Source: Streptomyces sp. NRRL F-4489
Lineage (GTDB): Bacteria; Actinomycetota; Actinomycetes; Streptomycetales; Streptomycetaceae
Direction: 5' to 3'
Length of the DNA stretch: 49,298 nucleotides
Assembly: GCF_001509485.1 (NCBI RefSeq)
Contig: NZ_LLZI01000270.1
Coordinates: forward strand, 1 to 49,298
Program-made: the position numbers and the translations under genes
In this document: one piece after another, positions 7,762-15,718 of the stretch
Numbering within the stretch: position 1 is the first letter of the stretch
Layout: each line of letters starts with the position of its first letter
Notes under the pieces: generated by a model
Told to the model about the DNA's origin: nothing
The model's input: only the letters and a program-made list of their open reading frames with translations
The model's database searches: none

Positions 7762-8631
7762 GTGACGGACTCATTCGCCGACATTGCGCGCGTCGGAGTG
7801 GTCGGCTGCGGCCAGATGGGCGCAGGCATCGCCGAGGTGTGCGCCCGCGCCGGACTGGACGTCAAGGTCGCGGAGACCACCGGCGAGGCACTGGAGCTGG
7901 GACGCACCCGGCTGACCAACTCGCTCGAGAAGGCCGCCGAACGCGGCAAGATCACGGTGGCCGAACGCGACGCGACGCTCGGCCGGCTCAGCTTCACCAC
8001 CGACCTCGGTGAGTTCGCCGACCGCGACCTCGTCATCGAGGCCGTGGTGGAGAACGAGCAGGTGAAGACGGAGATCTTCCAGGTGCTCGACCAGGTGGTG
8101 GTCCGCCCGGACGCCATCCTGGCCTCCAACACCTCCTCCATCCCGCTGGTCAAGCTGGCGGTGGCGACCTCCCGCCCCGACCAGGTCATCGGCATCCACT
8201 TCTTCAACCCGGCGCCGGTCCAGAAGCTGGTCGAGCTGATCCCGGCCCTGACCACCGGCGAGGAGACCCTCAAGCGCGCCGAGGCCCTCACCCAGGACGT
8301 CCTCGGCAAGCACGCCATCCGCGCTCCCGACCGCTCCGGCTTCGTCGTCAACGCCCTGCTCATCCCGTACCTCCTCTCCGCGATCCGGATGTTCGAGTCG
8401 GGCATGGCCAGCCGCGAGGACATCGACAACGGCATGGAACTGGGCTGCGCCCACCCCATGGGCCCCCTCAAACTCTCCGACCTCATCGGCCTCGACACCG
8501 TCGCCTCCGTAGCCGCCTCCATGTACGAGGAATACAAGGAGCCGCTGTACGCGGCACCGCCGCTGCTGCAGCGGATGGTGGACGCGGGGCGACTCGGGCG
8601 GAAGAGCGGATCCGGCTTCTACTCGTACTAG
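7762..8631 (+). CDS. 3-hydroxybutyryl-CoA dehydrogenase
   Basis: A 289-residue NAD(P)-dependent dehydrogenase that oxidises 3-hydroxyacyl-CoA or reduces acetoacetyl-CoA. The Rossmann motif is VGVVGCGQMGAGIAEV. SNTSSIPL, the catalytic-histidine block GIHFFNPAP and the helical C-terminal domain with FVVNALLIPYLL and NGMELGCAHPMGPL are all present; length is normal. The GTG start at 7762 follows GAAAGG. The last 36 codons (8521-8628) and stop are duplicated at 19304-19414. The first 33 bp of that duplicate are identical and the rest differ only silently. This indicates that an integrated element replaced the native 3' end without changing the protein. Confidence 0.93.
   Translation: MTDSFADIARVGVVGCGQMGAGIAEVCARAGLDVKVAETTGEALELGRTRLTNSLEKAAERGKITVAERDATLGRLSFTTDLGEFADRDLVIEAVVENEQVKTEIFQVLDQVVVRPDAILASNTSSIPLVKLAVATSRPDQVIGIHFFNPAPVQKLVELIPALTTGEETLKRAEALTQDVLGKHAIRAPDRSGFVVNALLIPYLLSAIRMFESGMASREDIDNGMELGCAHPMGPLKLSDLIGLDTVASVAASMYEEYKEPLYAAPPLLQRMVDAGRLGRKSGSGFYSY
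8520..8552. repeat. attL core, 33-bp direct repeat
   Basis: Identical to 19303-19335. It starts CATGTACGAGGAATACAAGG and lies inside the 3' end of hbd. Identity stops abruptly on both sides, as expected for a site-specific crossover core. Confidence 0.8.
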
Positions 8632-8652
8632 GGAGTGCGGCGACGTCGCCAA

Positions 8653-8693
8653 CTGGCGCTGCTCCAGGGTGAGTTCACTCTGGGCAGCGCCAG
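8653..8693. terminator. Long hairpin terminator after hbd
   Basis: CTGGCGCTGC (8653-8662) pairs with GCAGCGCCAG (8684-8693). The interior CCAGGGTGA/TCACTCTGG continues the stem with one G-T type mismatch, leaving a GT loop. The stem is about 19 bp. It lies 22 bases past the hbd stop, inside the element's left end. Confidence 0.75.
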
Positions 8694-8877
8694 CGGCGGC
8701 GCTGCGGCCGGGTGGCTTTCGAGGCCCGGCCAGCCCCTCGCCCACGCAGGCACGCCCGGTCCACGTGGTCCCCACAGGGAAACGACCCGGCGAGGCCCAT
8801 CGGCGGGCGGAAAACCGGCCCTGACCTGGGGCTTTGCGTCTTTCAGGGCTGTCGGGGCCTTTCCTGCTTACTCAGCG

Positions 8878-8933
8878 AAAAGTCCCTGGAAAGTCCCTGG
8901 GACAGAGCTGAAAGTCCCTGAAAAATCCCTGGG
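8878..8933. repeat. AAGTCCCTGG direct repeats, candidate integrase arm sites
   Basis: Four copies of A3-5(G)TCCCTG begin near 8878, 8890, 8911 and 8921, with a spacing close to one helical turn in the first pair. Two related GTCCCTG copies with an exact 11-bp period lie at 19218-19235, inside the right end. Short direct repeats at both ends of an element are what tyrosine integrases use as arm-type sites; that assignment is inference. Confidence 0.45.
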
Positions 8934-9200
8934 ATGTCCCCGTGGTGGAGCGTCCTGACCTGTGTTCCGAGCACTGCATCGGGCGGGCGTTGGACGGCGG
9001 CAGCAGTTCCCTCTCGCCTGAGGACTCCCTCATGGCCGCACGATGCCCGGACCGAACTGGCATCCTTCGAGCGACCGAGTACCGGTCTGGTGGTGATGGG
9101 CAGGTTCGGAGGGCCTCAGGGTGGCTGGCACGTTGTCGCTGGCGGCCAAGGGATCAACGCGCGCAAGTGAAGCGGCGGACGAGAGGCGACGGGCGAGGAA

Positions 9201-9833
9201 ATGGCACGGGATTACGACAGTCAGTTGCTGGAGTCGGTGGCGGTACGCCGGCGCAGGATGCGGGATGCCTTGTTGTTCGGTGGCCAGCGGGGCCTCGCAC
9301 GGCGGACGAGCGGCTCGGGAAGTGGTACGGCGAGGACGAGCTGGTCTTCGCCGTCATGGACCCCCGACGGAGTCTGCGCGGGGCGATCCCCGAGGAGTTC
9401 AACGGCGGCTACGCCTACAACGCCAAGCTGTGCGCGGGCCTGGCCGCCGGCGTCGCGAGCGTCCTGGGACCTTCAGCCCGGCAGCTGGGGCGGCGGTCCG
9501 CGGATCGTGGTCCTCGTCGACGACTACGACGTCCTCACCACCGCCGGCCAGGAACCCCTCGTCCCGTTCCTGCCGTTCATCCCTTCGGCGGCCGACATCG
9601 GCCTGCACTTCGTCCTCACCCGCCGCGTCGCAGGAGCCTCCCGCGGCCTCTACGAACCCCTCGTACAGGCCCTGCGCGAATCGGGAACCGCCGCCCTCGT
9701 CATGTCCGGCGACCGCGGCGAGGGACAGCTGTTCCCCGGCGTGTACGCGTCCCGGCAACCGGCCGGCCGCGGCATCCTCATCCGCAGGGGCCACCCCAAC
9801 CGGTTGATCCAGACCGTGCACTCCCCCGCCTGA
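9201..9833 (+). pseudogene. ESX deletion remnant: small membrane protein fused to eccC 3' end
   Basis: The first about 115 bases match the start of the resident ESX gene at 34658 (RDYDSQLLESVAVRRRRMRD). Near 9320 the sequence jumps to the third ATPase domain of eccC (GEDELVFAVMDPRRS), removing what would be about 6.4 kb: eccD, the EspI-like ATPase and most of eccC. A second lesion after GVASVL (9466) shifts the frame by one base before DLQPGSWGGGPRIVVLVDDY. The rest reads normally through DIGLHFVLTRRVAGASRG to the stop at 9833. No membrane helix, Walker A motif or complete ATPase remains, so function is unlikely. Confidence 0.82.
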
Positions 9834-9914
9834 CTCCCGGAGGTGCCCGTGCACGCGCACCACCCGGGACCTACGGCACCGGTGCCCCGAACAACGCGAA
9901 GGACCAGACGACCC

Positions 9915-11333
9915 ATGACCAAGGACGTCATCGCCCTCACCCAGCGGATGCCCGACCCGTGGGCCATGCTTGCGGGCCTTCTCTCCGGAGGCCCGGACAA
10001 GCTGGTCGACACGGCCGGCGAGGGCGCCGTGGTGCGGCTGTGCGATGGTGAGGGCCGGCCGCTGGTCTCCGTCGAGGCACCGCTGTTCGTACAGGTCCCG
10101 GGGGAGGCTGAGCGGCTGCTGGGCACCACCCCGCCGCCGGTTCCGTACTGGTGGACCGAGGCCCGCGCCACCACCGGCGTCGAAGAGGCCGAGCGCCTCG
10201 CCGGCACCTGCGCGGCCCGACTGGCCGCCCTGGCCGACGGCTCCGCCTGGCCACCGGAAGCCACCCGGTCCCTGGCCGTCGTCGAGACCGACGGCCTGAG
10301 CGTCGCGCCCGAACCGGCCGCCGCTCACCCTGCCGTCGATGTCCTCACCGACAAGGTCGCCGTCGTCATCCAGGACCGGCCTGTGGTCGCGATGACCGCC
10401 TGGCTCTCCGACGCCTTCCGCGCCGCCGCCACCGCCGAGCTCGGCCTCCAGGTCGTCACCGCACCGGGCGCGACGCTCTCCCCGGCCGTCCGCGAAAGCC
10501 TCAGCACCTGGCCCTGCCGCTGGGTGGTACGCGACGAACGGGACGGCTACTACGACGGGCTGACCGGCGCCGTACTGCGCTGGCACGACGGCATGTTCGC
10601 CCCCGTACCGTCGCCCGAGGCGACCGCTGACGACCCGCGCACCCCGGTGGCCGCCGCCTATCAGGACGTCACGCCCGCCGCCGGGCGCCAGCTGGCCGTG
10701 ACCTTCCGCACCGTCCACCCCGCCGACGAACACCTGGTGCTCGGCGGCGCGCTGGAGTCGATATGGCGCGAGCTCACCGGCCGGCCCCCGGCCGGCTGGG
10801 GAACCGCCGAACCCGCCAACCTCCCCTGGTCACCGCGACAGCTCACCGACCTCGCCCGCGACCGAGCGCCGGAGCCGACCTGGGTCGTGGTGGTCGGCAA
10901 CCCGGAGCGGCCGGGCCTTGCCACGGTGCGGGTCAGCCGCACGAAGGCGGGCGTGGAGGAAGACGTCACGCTGATGTTCGGCTACGCCCCCGGCGAGGCC
11001 CCGCCGGTAGACGCCCTGCCCAGGGCCGCGGAGCTGCTCGCCACCCGCCACCGCCTCCAGTCGATGCTCGTCCAGCTCCGCAAGGCCCGCCGCGACTTGG
11101 CCGTGCCGCCCCGCTTCGAGGGCCCCGGTGTCCCCGTGGCCTTCGTGCTCGGCGCAGAGGAAGTCAGCGGGTTCCCCGACGACCGGGCCCGGAACACCCC
11201 GCTGGCCGAGCCGCCCGTCCCGCTCGGCCCGCAGACCCGCCCTGCGCTGTACTACCCCTTCCCGGGAGACCCGTCGGACCTGTCGGTCTGGCAGGACTTC
11301 GAGCACCTGATGCGGCATCTGAAAGGCGCGTGA
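9915..11333 (+). CDS. DUF6177 family ESX-associated protein (island copy)
   Basis: A 472-residue protein with the DUF6177 pattern MTKDVIALTQRMPDPWAMLA, an LCDGEGRPLVSVEAPLFVQV block and a C-terminal LYYPFPGDPSDLSVWQDFEH block. It is a cytosolic, Trp-rich protein regularly found beside eccC and WXG100 genes in Streptomyces; its role is unknown. A chaperone or adaptor function for ESX substrates is inference. Exactly the same length as the resident copy at 41749 and highly similar. The ATG at 9915 is chosen because homology to the other copy begins there; it follows the eccC remnant by 81 bases. Confidence 0.85.
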   Translation: MTKDVIALTQRMPDPWAMLAGLLSGGPDKLVDTAGEGAVVRLCDGEGRPLVSVEAPLFVQVPGEAERLLGTTPPPVPYWWTEARATTGVEEAERLAGTCAARLAALADGSAWPPEATRSLAVVETDGLSVAPEPAAAHPAVDVLTDKVAVVIQDRPVVAMTAWLSDAFRAAATAELGLQVVTAPGATLSPAVRESLSTWPCRWVVRDERDGYYDGLTGAVLRWHDGMFAPVPSPEATADDPRTPVAAAYQDVTPAAGRQLAVTFRTVHPADEHLVLGGALESIWRELTGRPPAGWGTAEPANLPWSPRQLTDLARDRAPEPTWVVVVGNPERPGLATVRVSRTKAGVEEDVTLMFGYAPGEAPPVDALPRAAELLATRHRLQSMLVQLRKARRDLAVPPRFEGPGVPVAFVLGAEEVSGFPDDRARNTPLAEPPVPLGPQTRPALYYPFPGDPSDLSVWQDFEHLMRHLKGA

Positions 11334-11419
11334 GCACACCTGTAGCGAGTGGACGGGCGCGTCCCGCTCATCGTCGAACGCACTGCGGCGCCGGGTCGGC
11401 GGACAGCAATTCTGAGTGG

Positions 11420-11501
11420 TTGTCACACCCTGGTCATAGCATGGGGATGCGGATTGCTCCGGTGATGCGCAATTGATAGGCATGACCGTGCAAACGGTCA
11501 T
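11420..11501 (+). promoter_or_regulatory. Conserved esx promoter/leader region (island copy)
   Basis: The TGTCACACCCTGGTCATAGCAT block at 11421-11442, split here as TGTCACACCC and TGGTCATAGCAT, and TTGATAGGCATGACCGT at 11473-11489 recur upstream of the resident esx gene with nearly the same spacing, while the sequence between them has diverged. This indicates a conserved promoter and leader. A short hairpin, ATGACCGT-GCAA-ACGGTCAT (11482-11501), follows only in this copy. Confidence 0.5.
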
Positions 11502-11523
11502 CCAGTCCAGTGGGGGGAGCTCA

Positions 11524-11856
11524 ATGAAGTTCGACATGGGGGCGCAGACGCTCTCGACGCTGAGGTCGCAGTCGCAGGGGTCGAGCACGGAGCTGGGGAC
11601 GTTGATCCACCAGCTCATCCAGGCGGCCCAGCCGTTGGAGGGGAAGTTCAACGGCGCGGGCAAGGCGGCCTTCGACTCGTTCAAGGCGCACGCGGACGAG
11701 ATCACAGCGGAGCTGAACGGCGCGCTGGCCGCGATGATCGGGGGCCAGTCGGGCATGGAATCGGCCTTCAGCACAGGCGTCCAGGAGCAGGCCGACAACG
11801 CCCGGTCGCAGATGGCGGCGGCCAACTTCGACGCGGCCCGCTTCTCGGGCCGCTGA
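11524..11856 (+). CDS. WXG100-like ESX small secreted protein (island copy)
   Basis: A 110-residue helical protein. The helix-turn-helix centre reads LEGKFNGAGKAAFDSF, so the usual W-x-G turn is F-N-G, and the C-terminal helix contains GVQEQADNARSQ. The family is secreted as helical-hairpin dimers by type VII systems. It likely pairs with the ESAT-6-like protein encoded next. GGGGGGAG precedes the ATG by 4 bases. More than 90% identical at protein level to the copy at 43369. Confidence 0.88.
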   Translation: MKFDMGAQTLSTLRSQSQGSSTELGTLIHQLIQAAQPLEGKFNGAGKAAFDSFKAHADEITAELNGALAAMIGGQSGMESAFSTGVQEQADNARSQMAAANFDAARFSGR

Positions 11857-11908
11857 CGCCCGACCGCGACAGACGTACTACGGCCAGGTTTCCACGGGGA
11901 GGATTGTG

Positions 11909-12220
11909 ATGGCTGCCGGCATGGACCGCCGCTCGTACGACTCGGGCGCATCGGCGGAGGCACAGGGCAACATCCAGGCGGTGATCGGCCGCCTGGAGCA
12001 GGTGATCGCGGCCCGTGACGCGCAGGTCAAGCAGGCGATGGCGGATTTCACCGCGGACGGTGTCGCCGAGGAGTACCACGGCAAGGAACTGCGCTGGAAC
12101 CGCGCCTCGCAGGAGGTCAAGAACATCATCCGCCTGCTCAAGACAACGCTGGAGAAGAACGACGCCACCGCGCACCAGACGCTCGCCCGCGCGAAGTCCG
12201 CGGTCGACAACATCGGCTGA
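11909..12220 (+). CDS. Pore-forming ESAT-6 family protein (island copy)
   Basis: A 103-residue all-helical protein, MAAGMDRRSYDSGASAEAQG at the start, with the WNRASQEVKNII helix and ending AKSAVDNIG. It matches the actinobacterial ESAT-6-like group often labelled pore-forming. GGGGAGG lies 6 bases before the ATG at 11909; a GTG at 11906 is an alternative. It is the second of two tandem ESX small genes and would form a heterodimer with, or act beside, the WXG100-like protein. Almost identical to the copy at 43751. Confidence 0.86.
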   Translation: MAAGMDRRSYDSGASAEAQGNIQAVIGRLEQVIAARDAQVKQAMADFTADGVAEEYHGKELRWNRASQEVKNIIRLLKTTLEKNDATAHQTLARAKSAVDNIG

Positions 12221-12350
12221 ACCACCCGGCGCAGCAGCGACAGGAGCGGTCCTCCGCGGTGCGCCGACGGATTACCGACCGCAGGAAGCGGCGGAGCCAC
12301 GGGGGATGTGGCGGCGGTGAAAGTGCAGCAGAGAGGAATGCGGACGTTTC

Positions 12351-12803
12351 ATGGCGTCATGGGACATTCAGCCGCAGGGAGTCCAGGGTCAGTTGAAGAT
12401 CGTCGGCACCCGCGCCGAAGATCTGGGGGACGCCCTGAGCACCCTGCTCGCGGACCTGCGAGAGGCAGCCGGGGCAGCGGGTACGGCTGTGCCGGGCTCA
12501 CAGGCGGCCGCGCTGCCGCACGGGCCCGTGATGCCGGGGCCCGCGCTGAAGGGGCCGACGGGGGCAGCGGTGCTGTCGCAGACGTCGACGGGTCCGGTCG
12601 GCGCCGCGCTGGCCGAGTACGCGGCGGCCCGTAAGAGCGACTTCAAGGCGATGGCCGACCGCTGCCAGGCCGCCGTCCTGGGCGCGGCCAAAGCCACCAA
12701 CGAGTACGTCCAAGGCGACCTGGAAGCTGCCCAGAACGCCCAGCGCGCCGCCCGCGCCGTACGCCTGGACGCTTTCAAGGACTTCGGGGGGAAGCAGAGA
12801 TGA
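12351..12803 (+). CDS. DUF6507 family protein (island copy)
   Basis: A 150-residue protein starting MASWDIQPQGVQGQLK, with a Gly/Pro-rich middle (HGPVMPGPALKGPTG) and a C-terminal helix, ATNEYVQGDLEAAQNAQRAA. Two long amphipathic helices around a flexible loop resemble a WXG100-like fold, and DUF6507 genes accompany ESX toxins in Streptomyces. The stop overlaps the toxin start in an ATGA junction, giving translational coupling. It is probably a partner or targeting factor for that toxin (inference). Same length as the copy at 44197. The ribosome site is weak compared with that copy. Confidence 0.82.
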   Translation: MASWDIQPQGVQGQLKIVGTRAEDLGDALSTLLADLREAAGAAGTAVPGSQAAALPHGPVMPGPALKGPTGAAVLSQTSTGPVGAALAEYAAARKSDFKAMADRCQAAVLGAAKATNEYVQGDLEAAQNAQRAARAVRLDAFKDFGGKQR

Positions 12804-15718
12804 GCGAGGGCGCACCGGTCGACCCGTCCGAGGTACCGGTCTTCACCGGCGACCTGGACCTTCTCGAAGCCAAGGTGAAGTCGCTCTCGAACGGCGGCTC
12901 CAAGGTCGCGACCGCCGGCTCGGACGTCCACAAGTCCTTCGGCGGCCTGTCCGCCTTCTACAAGGCGCCCGAGGCGGAGCAACTGTTCGGCGTCACCAAG
13001 CCCGTAGCGGACACCGCCCACGACGTCGGCCACGACGCGCGTGTCATCGCCGGGGCGCTTGGCACCTACGCCCGTGAGGTCCGGCCGCTGGTCCACCAGC
13101 TGCAGCAGCTCAAGCAGGAGGCCGCGGACTTCCGCCACAAGGTCGAGGGCAGCGAGGACGACTGGCGCGAAGACAGCGATCTGGTCGACGAGAATCTCGC
13201 CCGGCGCAACAAGATCGCCGAGGTGTGGGCCGCGTTCCAGGCGGCCGAACGCGACTGTCACGCCAAGATCGTCGGCCTGGTCGGCGGCAAGGCGCTCCAC
13301 GCCATCGACGCCTCCCACAAGAGCGGCTACGGCTACGACGCCGAAACCCTCAAGCAGTCCCGCAGCCTGCCCTGGGGCGACGCGGTCGAGGAATCCGTCC
13401 CCTGGTGGAAGGTCTGGGACCACGCCTACGACTTCGGCAAGGGCGTCATCATCGACGGCGCCTGGGGCAGCGCCAAGGGCCTGCTGACCCTGTTCGGCTG
13501 GGAAGGCTCGGAGGCCGCCGGACAGGCATGGTCCAACCTGGCCAAGCTCACCACCACAGGTTCGCTCATCATGACCATGCCCGCCCTGCTCCCCGCCTAC
13601 TTGATGACGCCGGGGCGCATGCTGCCCTCCTGGTTCCGGGACTCGCGTACCGCGATGCTGGAGACCGGCAAGGCACTCGTGGCCTGGGACCAGTGGGAAT
13701 CCAACGGCTCCCGAGCAGCCGGCGCGGTCACCTTCAACGCCATCACCGCGGTCATCACCCGCGGCGGGGGCGCCGCCGTGGAGGGCGCGACAAAGGCCGG
13801 CGTGGCGGTCAGGGCCGTGTCGGTAGCCGGGAAAGTGGGCGAGGTCATCGACCCGATGACCTACGTCTTCAAGGGCGCGGGCACCGGCATCTCCAAGATC
13901 GGCGACGTGATGGCCCACCTGAAGAACACCGGCCACTTCCAGGTCCCGAAGATCTCCGAGGGCGTCTACAGCCTGCCCGAAGGCGCCGTCAAGCTGCCGG
14001 ACGGCACAATCCAGCTGCCCAAGGACGCCCCCACCCCGGAAGGGGCGAACAAACTCCCGGACAACAGAATCAAGCTGCCCGAAGGAACGGTTGAACTCCC
14101 GCCGAACACGGTGAAGGATCCGGCCACCGAGAAGTACTTGGACGACAGAGGCGACCTCTACAACGAGGACGGCAGCCTCTTCCAGAAAGCCGAAGCCGCC
14201 CACAAGGAACAGACCCCCACACCGGCCACCGGTGCGGAGAACCCGCGGACCGAGGCCCCGGTTCGCCAGGAACAGCCGGTCCTGGCCGGCGTCGGCGGAC
14301 GCGGCGACGACGTCACACGACTCGGCTCGGACATCTCCGACCCGGCCCGCGCCGCAGACGACCTCCCAGCTGGCCGCCCAGACGTGACTCCGGGCCGCAC
14401 CATGGGCCATACTCCCGGTGGCCGTGTGGGCGAGCACATGCCCACGAACAGCCTGGACATCGGGGCAGGCGGCACCGACCGCGTCGGCAACGACTACCCC
14501 ACGGGCAACAACGTCAGTCAGACGACGGACAGTACGCCCGCGGCCGGCAGCGGCCACGCAGATACCGCGTCCACCGGCTCCGGCAGCCATGGTCTCCCAA
14601 ACGGATCGTCCGCCGACAACGGCGTTCCTCACAGTCACCGCCGCGAGGGCCTGGACATCAGCGCCTTGGACGACGCGGTTCGCGCGCGCGACAACGCCAT
14701 GGACAATGGTGCGCACGCAGGCGACAGTACGACTGGGACTGCTGACAACGCCGCGATGTCGGGCAGCCAGGCGGACACGGCACCCAGGGCGATCGAACGC
14801 CCCAGTTTCATGCACGACGGAGACAATCCGTACGGCCCACCTGGTTCGCTGACGGACAAGCAGATCGCGGAGATCCAGGTCTACCGCGCTAACCACGAGC
14901 CCGGTTACTTCGAGGAGTACTACAAATCCAATGGCCGTCGGCACCGCACGACGGTCGTAGACGAGAGCCTCCGAGTTCCCCCGCACTTGGTCCAGGAAAC
15001 TCCGAATGGTCCTTGGATCGCAGCGTCTGATGCCCCGCCGCCCATCCCGGAGAAGTACCACGGCGGCGAGGGGGCGAGCGGTACGCGCAACAATGTGCTG
15101 GACGAGGCTTCGCTTCGTGTCTTCGACGAGGCTGCCGGTCACCGGAGAAGCTCCATCGACTACGCACAGGCCGCCGAGCGCCACAGGGACATGTATTCCG
15201 GGCTGCCGGAGAAAGACCCCACTCGAATCGAAGCTCGCAACGAGTACCGCTCAGCCATGCACACGCAGACCAAGGCGGCCGAAGCATACGGGGAGACGGT
15301 CGCCGAGCACGTGATGCCGCAGCTCTACAACGACGTCGTTGGACGTGAGACGCTCCACGGCCCAACGAACGGCAACGACCAATTCGACCAGGTATACCGC
15401 CGCGAAGGCGGTAAGTACGTGGTCGTCGAGGCTAAATCCGATGTCGATACCCGCCTGAACTCCCGCAAGCTCCCTGGAGGTGGTAGGGCCATGCAAGGGA
15501 CGCGGGAATACTTCTTCGACATCCTGCGTGAGATGCGCGAGCGGAGCCGGCAGTACCCTAGTGAGGGCAAGCTGGCCGATGCCCTGGAGGCAGCCCTCAA
15601 GGAGGGTAAGGTCGACTACATCCTGGTTAAGGGGAAGTCCAACGGCAGCCTGTACGGGGGTTTTGAAATGGAGAAGTTCGACATTCGGCAGCGCGACAAG
15701 AACGGAAACATCCTGTGA
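12800..15718 (+). CDS. T7SS-secreted polymorphic toxin with PD-(D/E)XK-like nuclease tip
   Basis: A 972-residue protein. Residues 1-130 form a WXG/LXG-like helical targeting domain (DLDLLEAKVKSLSNGG, FYKAPEAEQLF). Residues to about 500 are shared with the toxin at 44646 and include a hydrophobic region (about 215-300) and a short LP-x-G repeat segment (about 390-440: SLPEGAVKLPDG, KLPEGTVELPPN). A Thr/Gly/His-rich linker leads to a unique C-terminal domain. Its pattern of D863, then E877-A-K879 in KYVVVEAKSD and a following QGTREYFFDIL helix matches restriction-endonuclease-like toxin nucleases. The DNase/RNase choice is not determinable. It is coupled by ATGA to DUF6507 and by GTGA to the immunity gene. 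Confidence 0.85.
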   Translation: MSEGAPVDPSEVPVFTGDLDLLEAKVKSLSNGGSKVATAGSDVHKSFGGLSAFYKAPEAEQLFGVTKPVADTAHDVGHDARVIAGALGTYAREVRPLVHQLQQLKQEAADFRHKVEGSEDDWREDSDLVDENLARRNKIAEVWAAFQAAERDCHAKIVGLVGGKALHAIDASHKSGYGYDAETLKQSRSLPWGDAVEESVPWWKVWDHAYDFGKGVIIDGAWGSAKGLLTLFGWEGSEAAGQAWSNLAKLTTTGSLIMTMPALLPAYLMTPGRMLPSWFRDSRTAMLETGKALVAWDQWESNGSRAAGAVTFNAITAVITRGGGAAVEGATKAGVAVRAVSVAGKVGEVIDPMTYVFKGAGTGISKIGDVMAHLKNTGHFQVPKISEGVYSLPEGAVKLPDGTIQLPKDAPTPEGANKLPDNRIKLPEGTVELPPNTVKDPATEKYLDDRGDLYNEDGSLFQKAEAAHKEQTPTPATGAENPRTEAPVRQEQPVLAGVGGRGDDVTRLGSDISDPARAADDLPAGRPDVTPGRTMGHTPGGRVGEHMPTNSLDIGAGGTDRVGNDYPTGNNVSQTTDSTPAAGSGHADTASTGSGSHGLPNGSSADNGVPHSHRREGLDISALDDAVRARDNAMDNGAHAGDSTTGTADNAAMSGSQADTAPRAIERPSFMHDGDNPYGPPGSLTDKQIAEIQVYRANHEPGYFEEYYKSNGRRHRTTVVDESLRVPPHLVQETPNGPWIAASDAPPPIPEKYHGGEGASGTRNNVLDEASLRVFDEAAGHRRSSIDYAQAAERHRDMYSGLPEKDPTRIEARNEYRSAMHTQTKAAEAYGETVAEHVMPQLYNDVVGRETLHGPTNGNDQFDQVYRREGGKYVVVEAKSDVDTRLNSRKLPGGGRAMQGTREYFFDILREMRERSRQYPSEGKLADALEAALKEGKVDYILVKGKSNGSLYGGFEMEKFDIRQRDKNGNIL

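Larger units (their letters stand above)
8632..9200. other. Left end of the integrative element, no gene
   Basis: About 570 bases without a credible coding sequence. It holds the hairpin at 8653-8693, the AAGTCCCTGG-type direct repeats at 8878-8933 and then sequence leading up to the ESX remnant. The homology to the resident ESX locus begins only at the start codon region near 9204. Confidence 0.55.

Noticed and set aside
8520..8552. tRNA gene as integration target
   Set aside because: No tRNA-like cloverleaf or 3' tRNA sequence is present at either end; the repeat is protein-coding.
12389..15184. A 931-codon open frame antisense to the island toxin
   Set aside because: The sense strand has the ATGA-coupled toxin with a close homologue; the antisense product has no motif.
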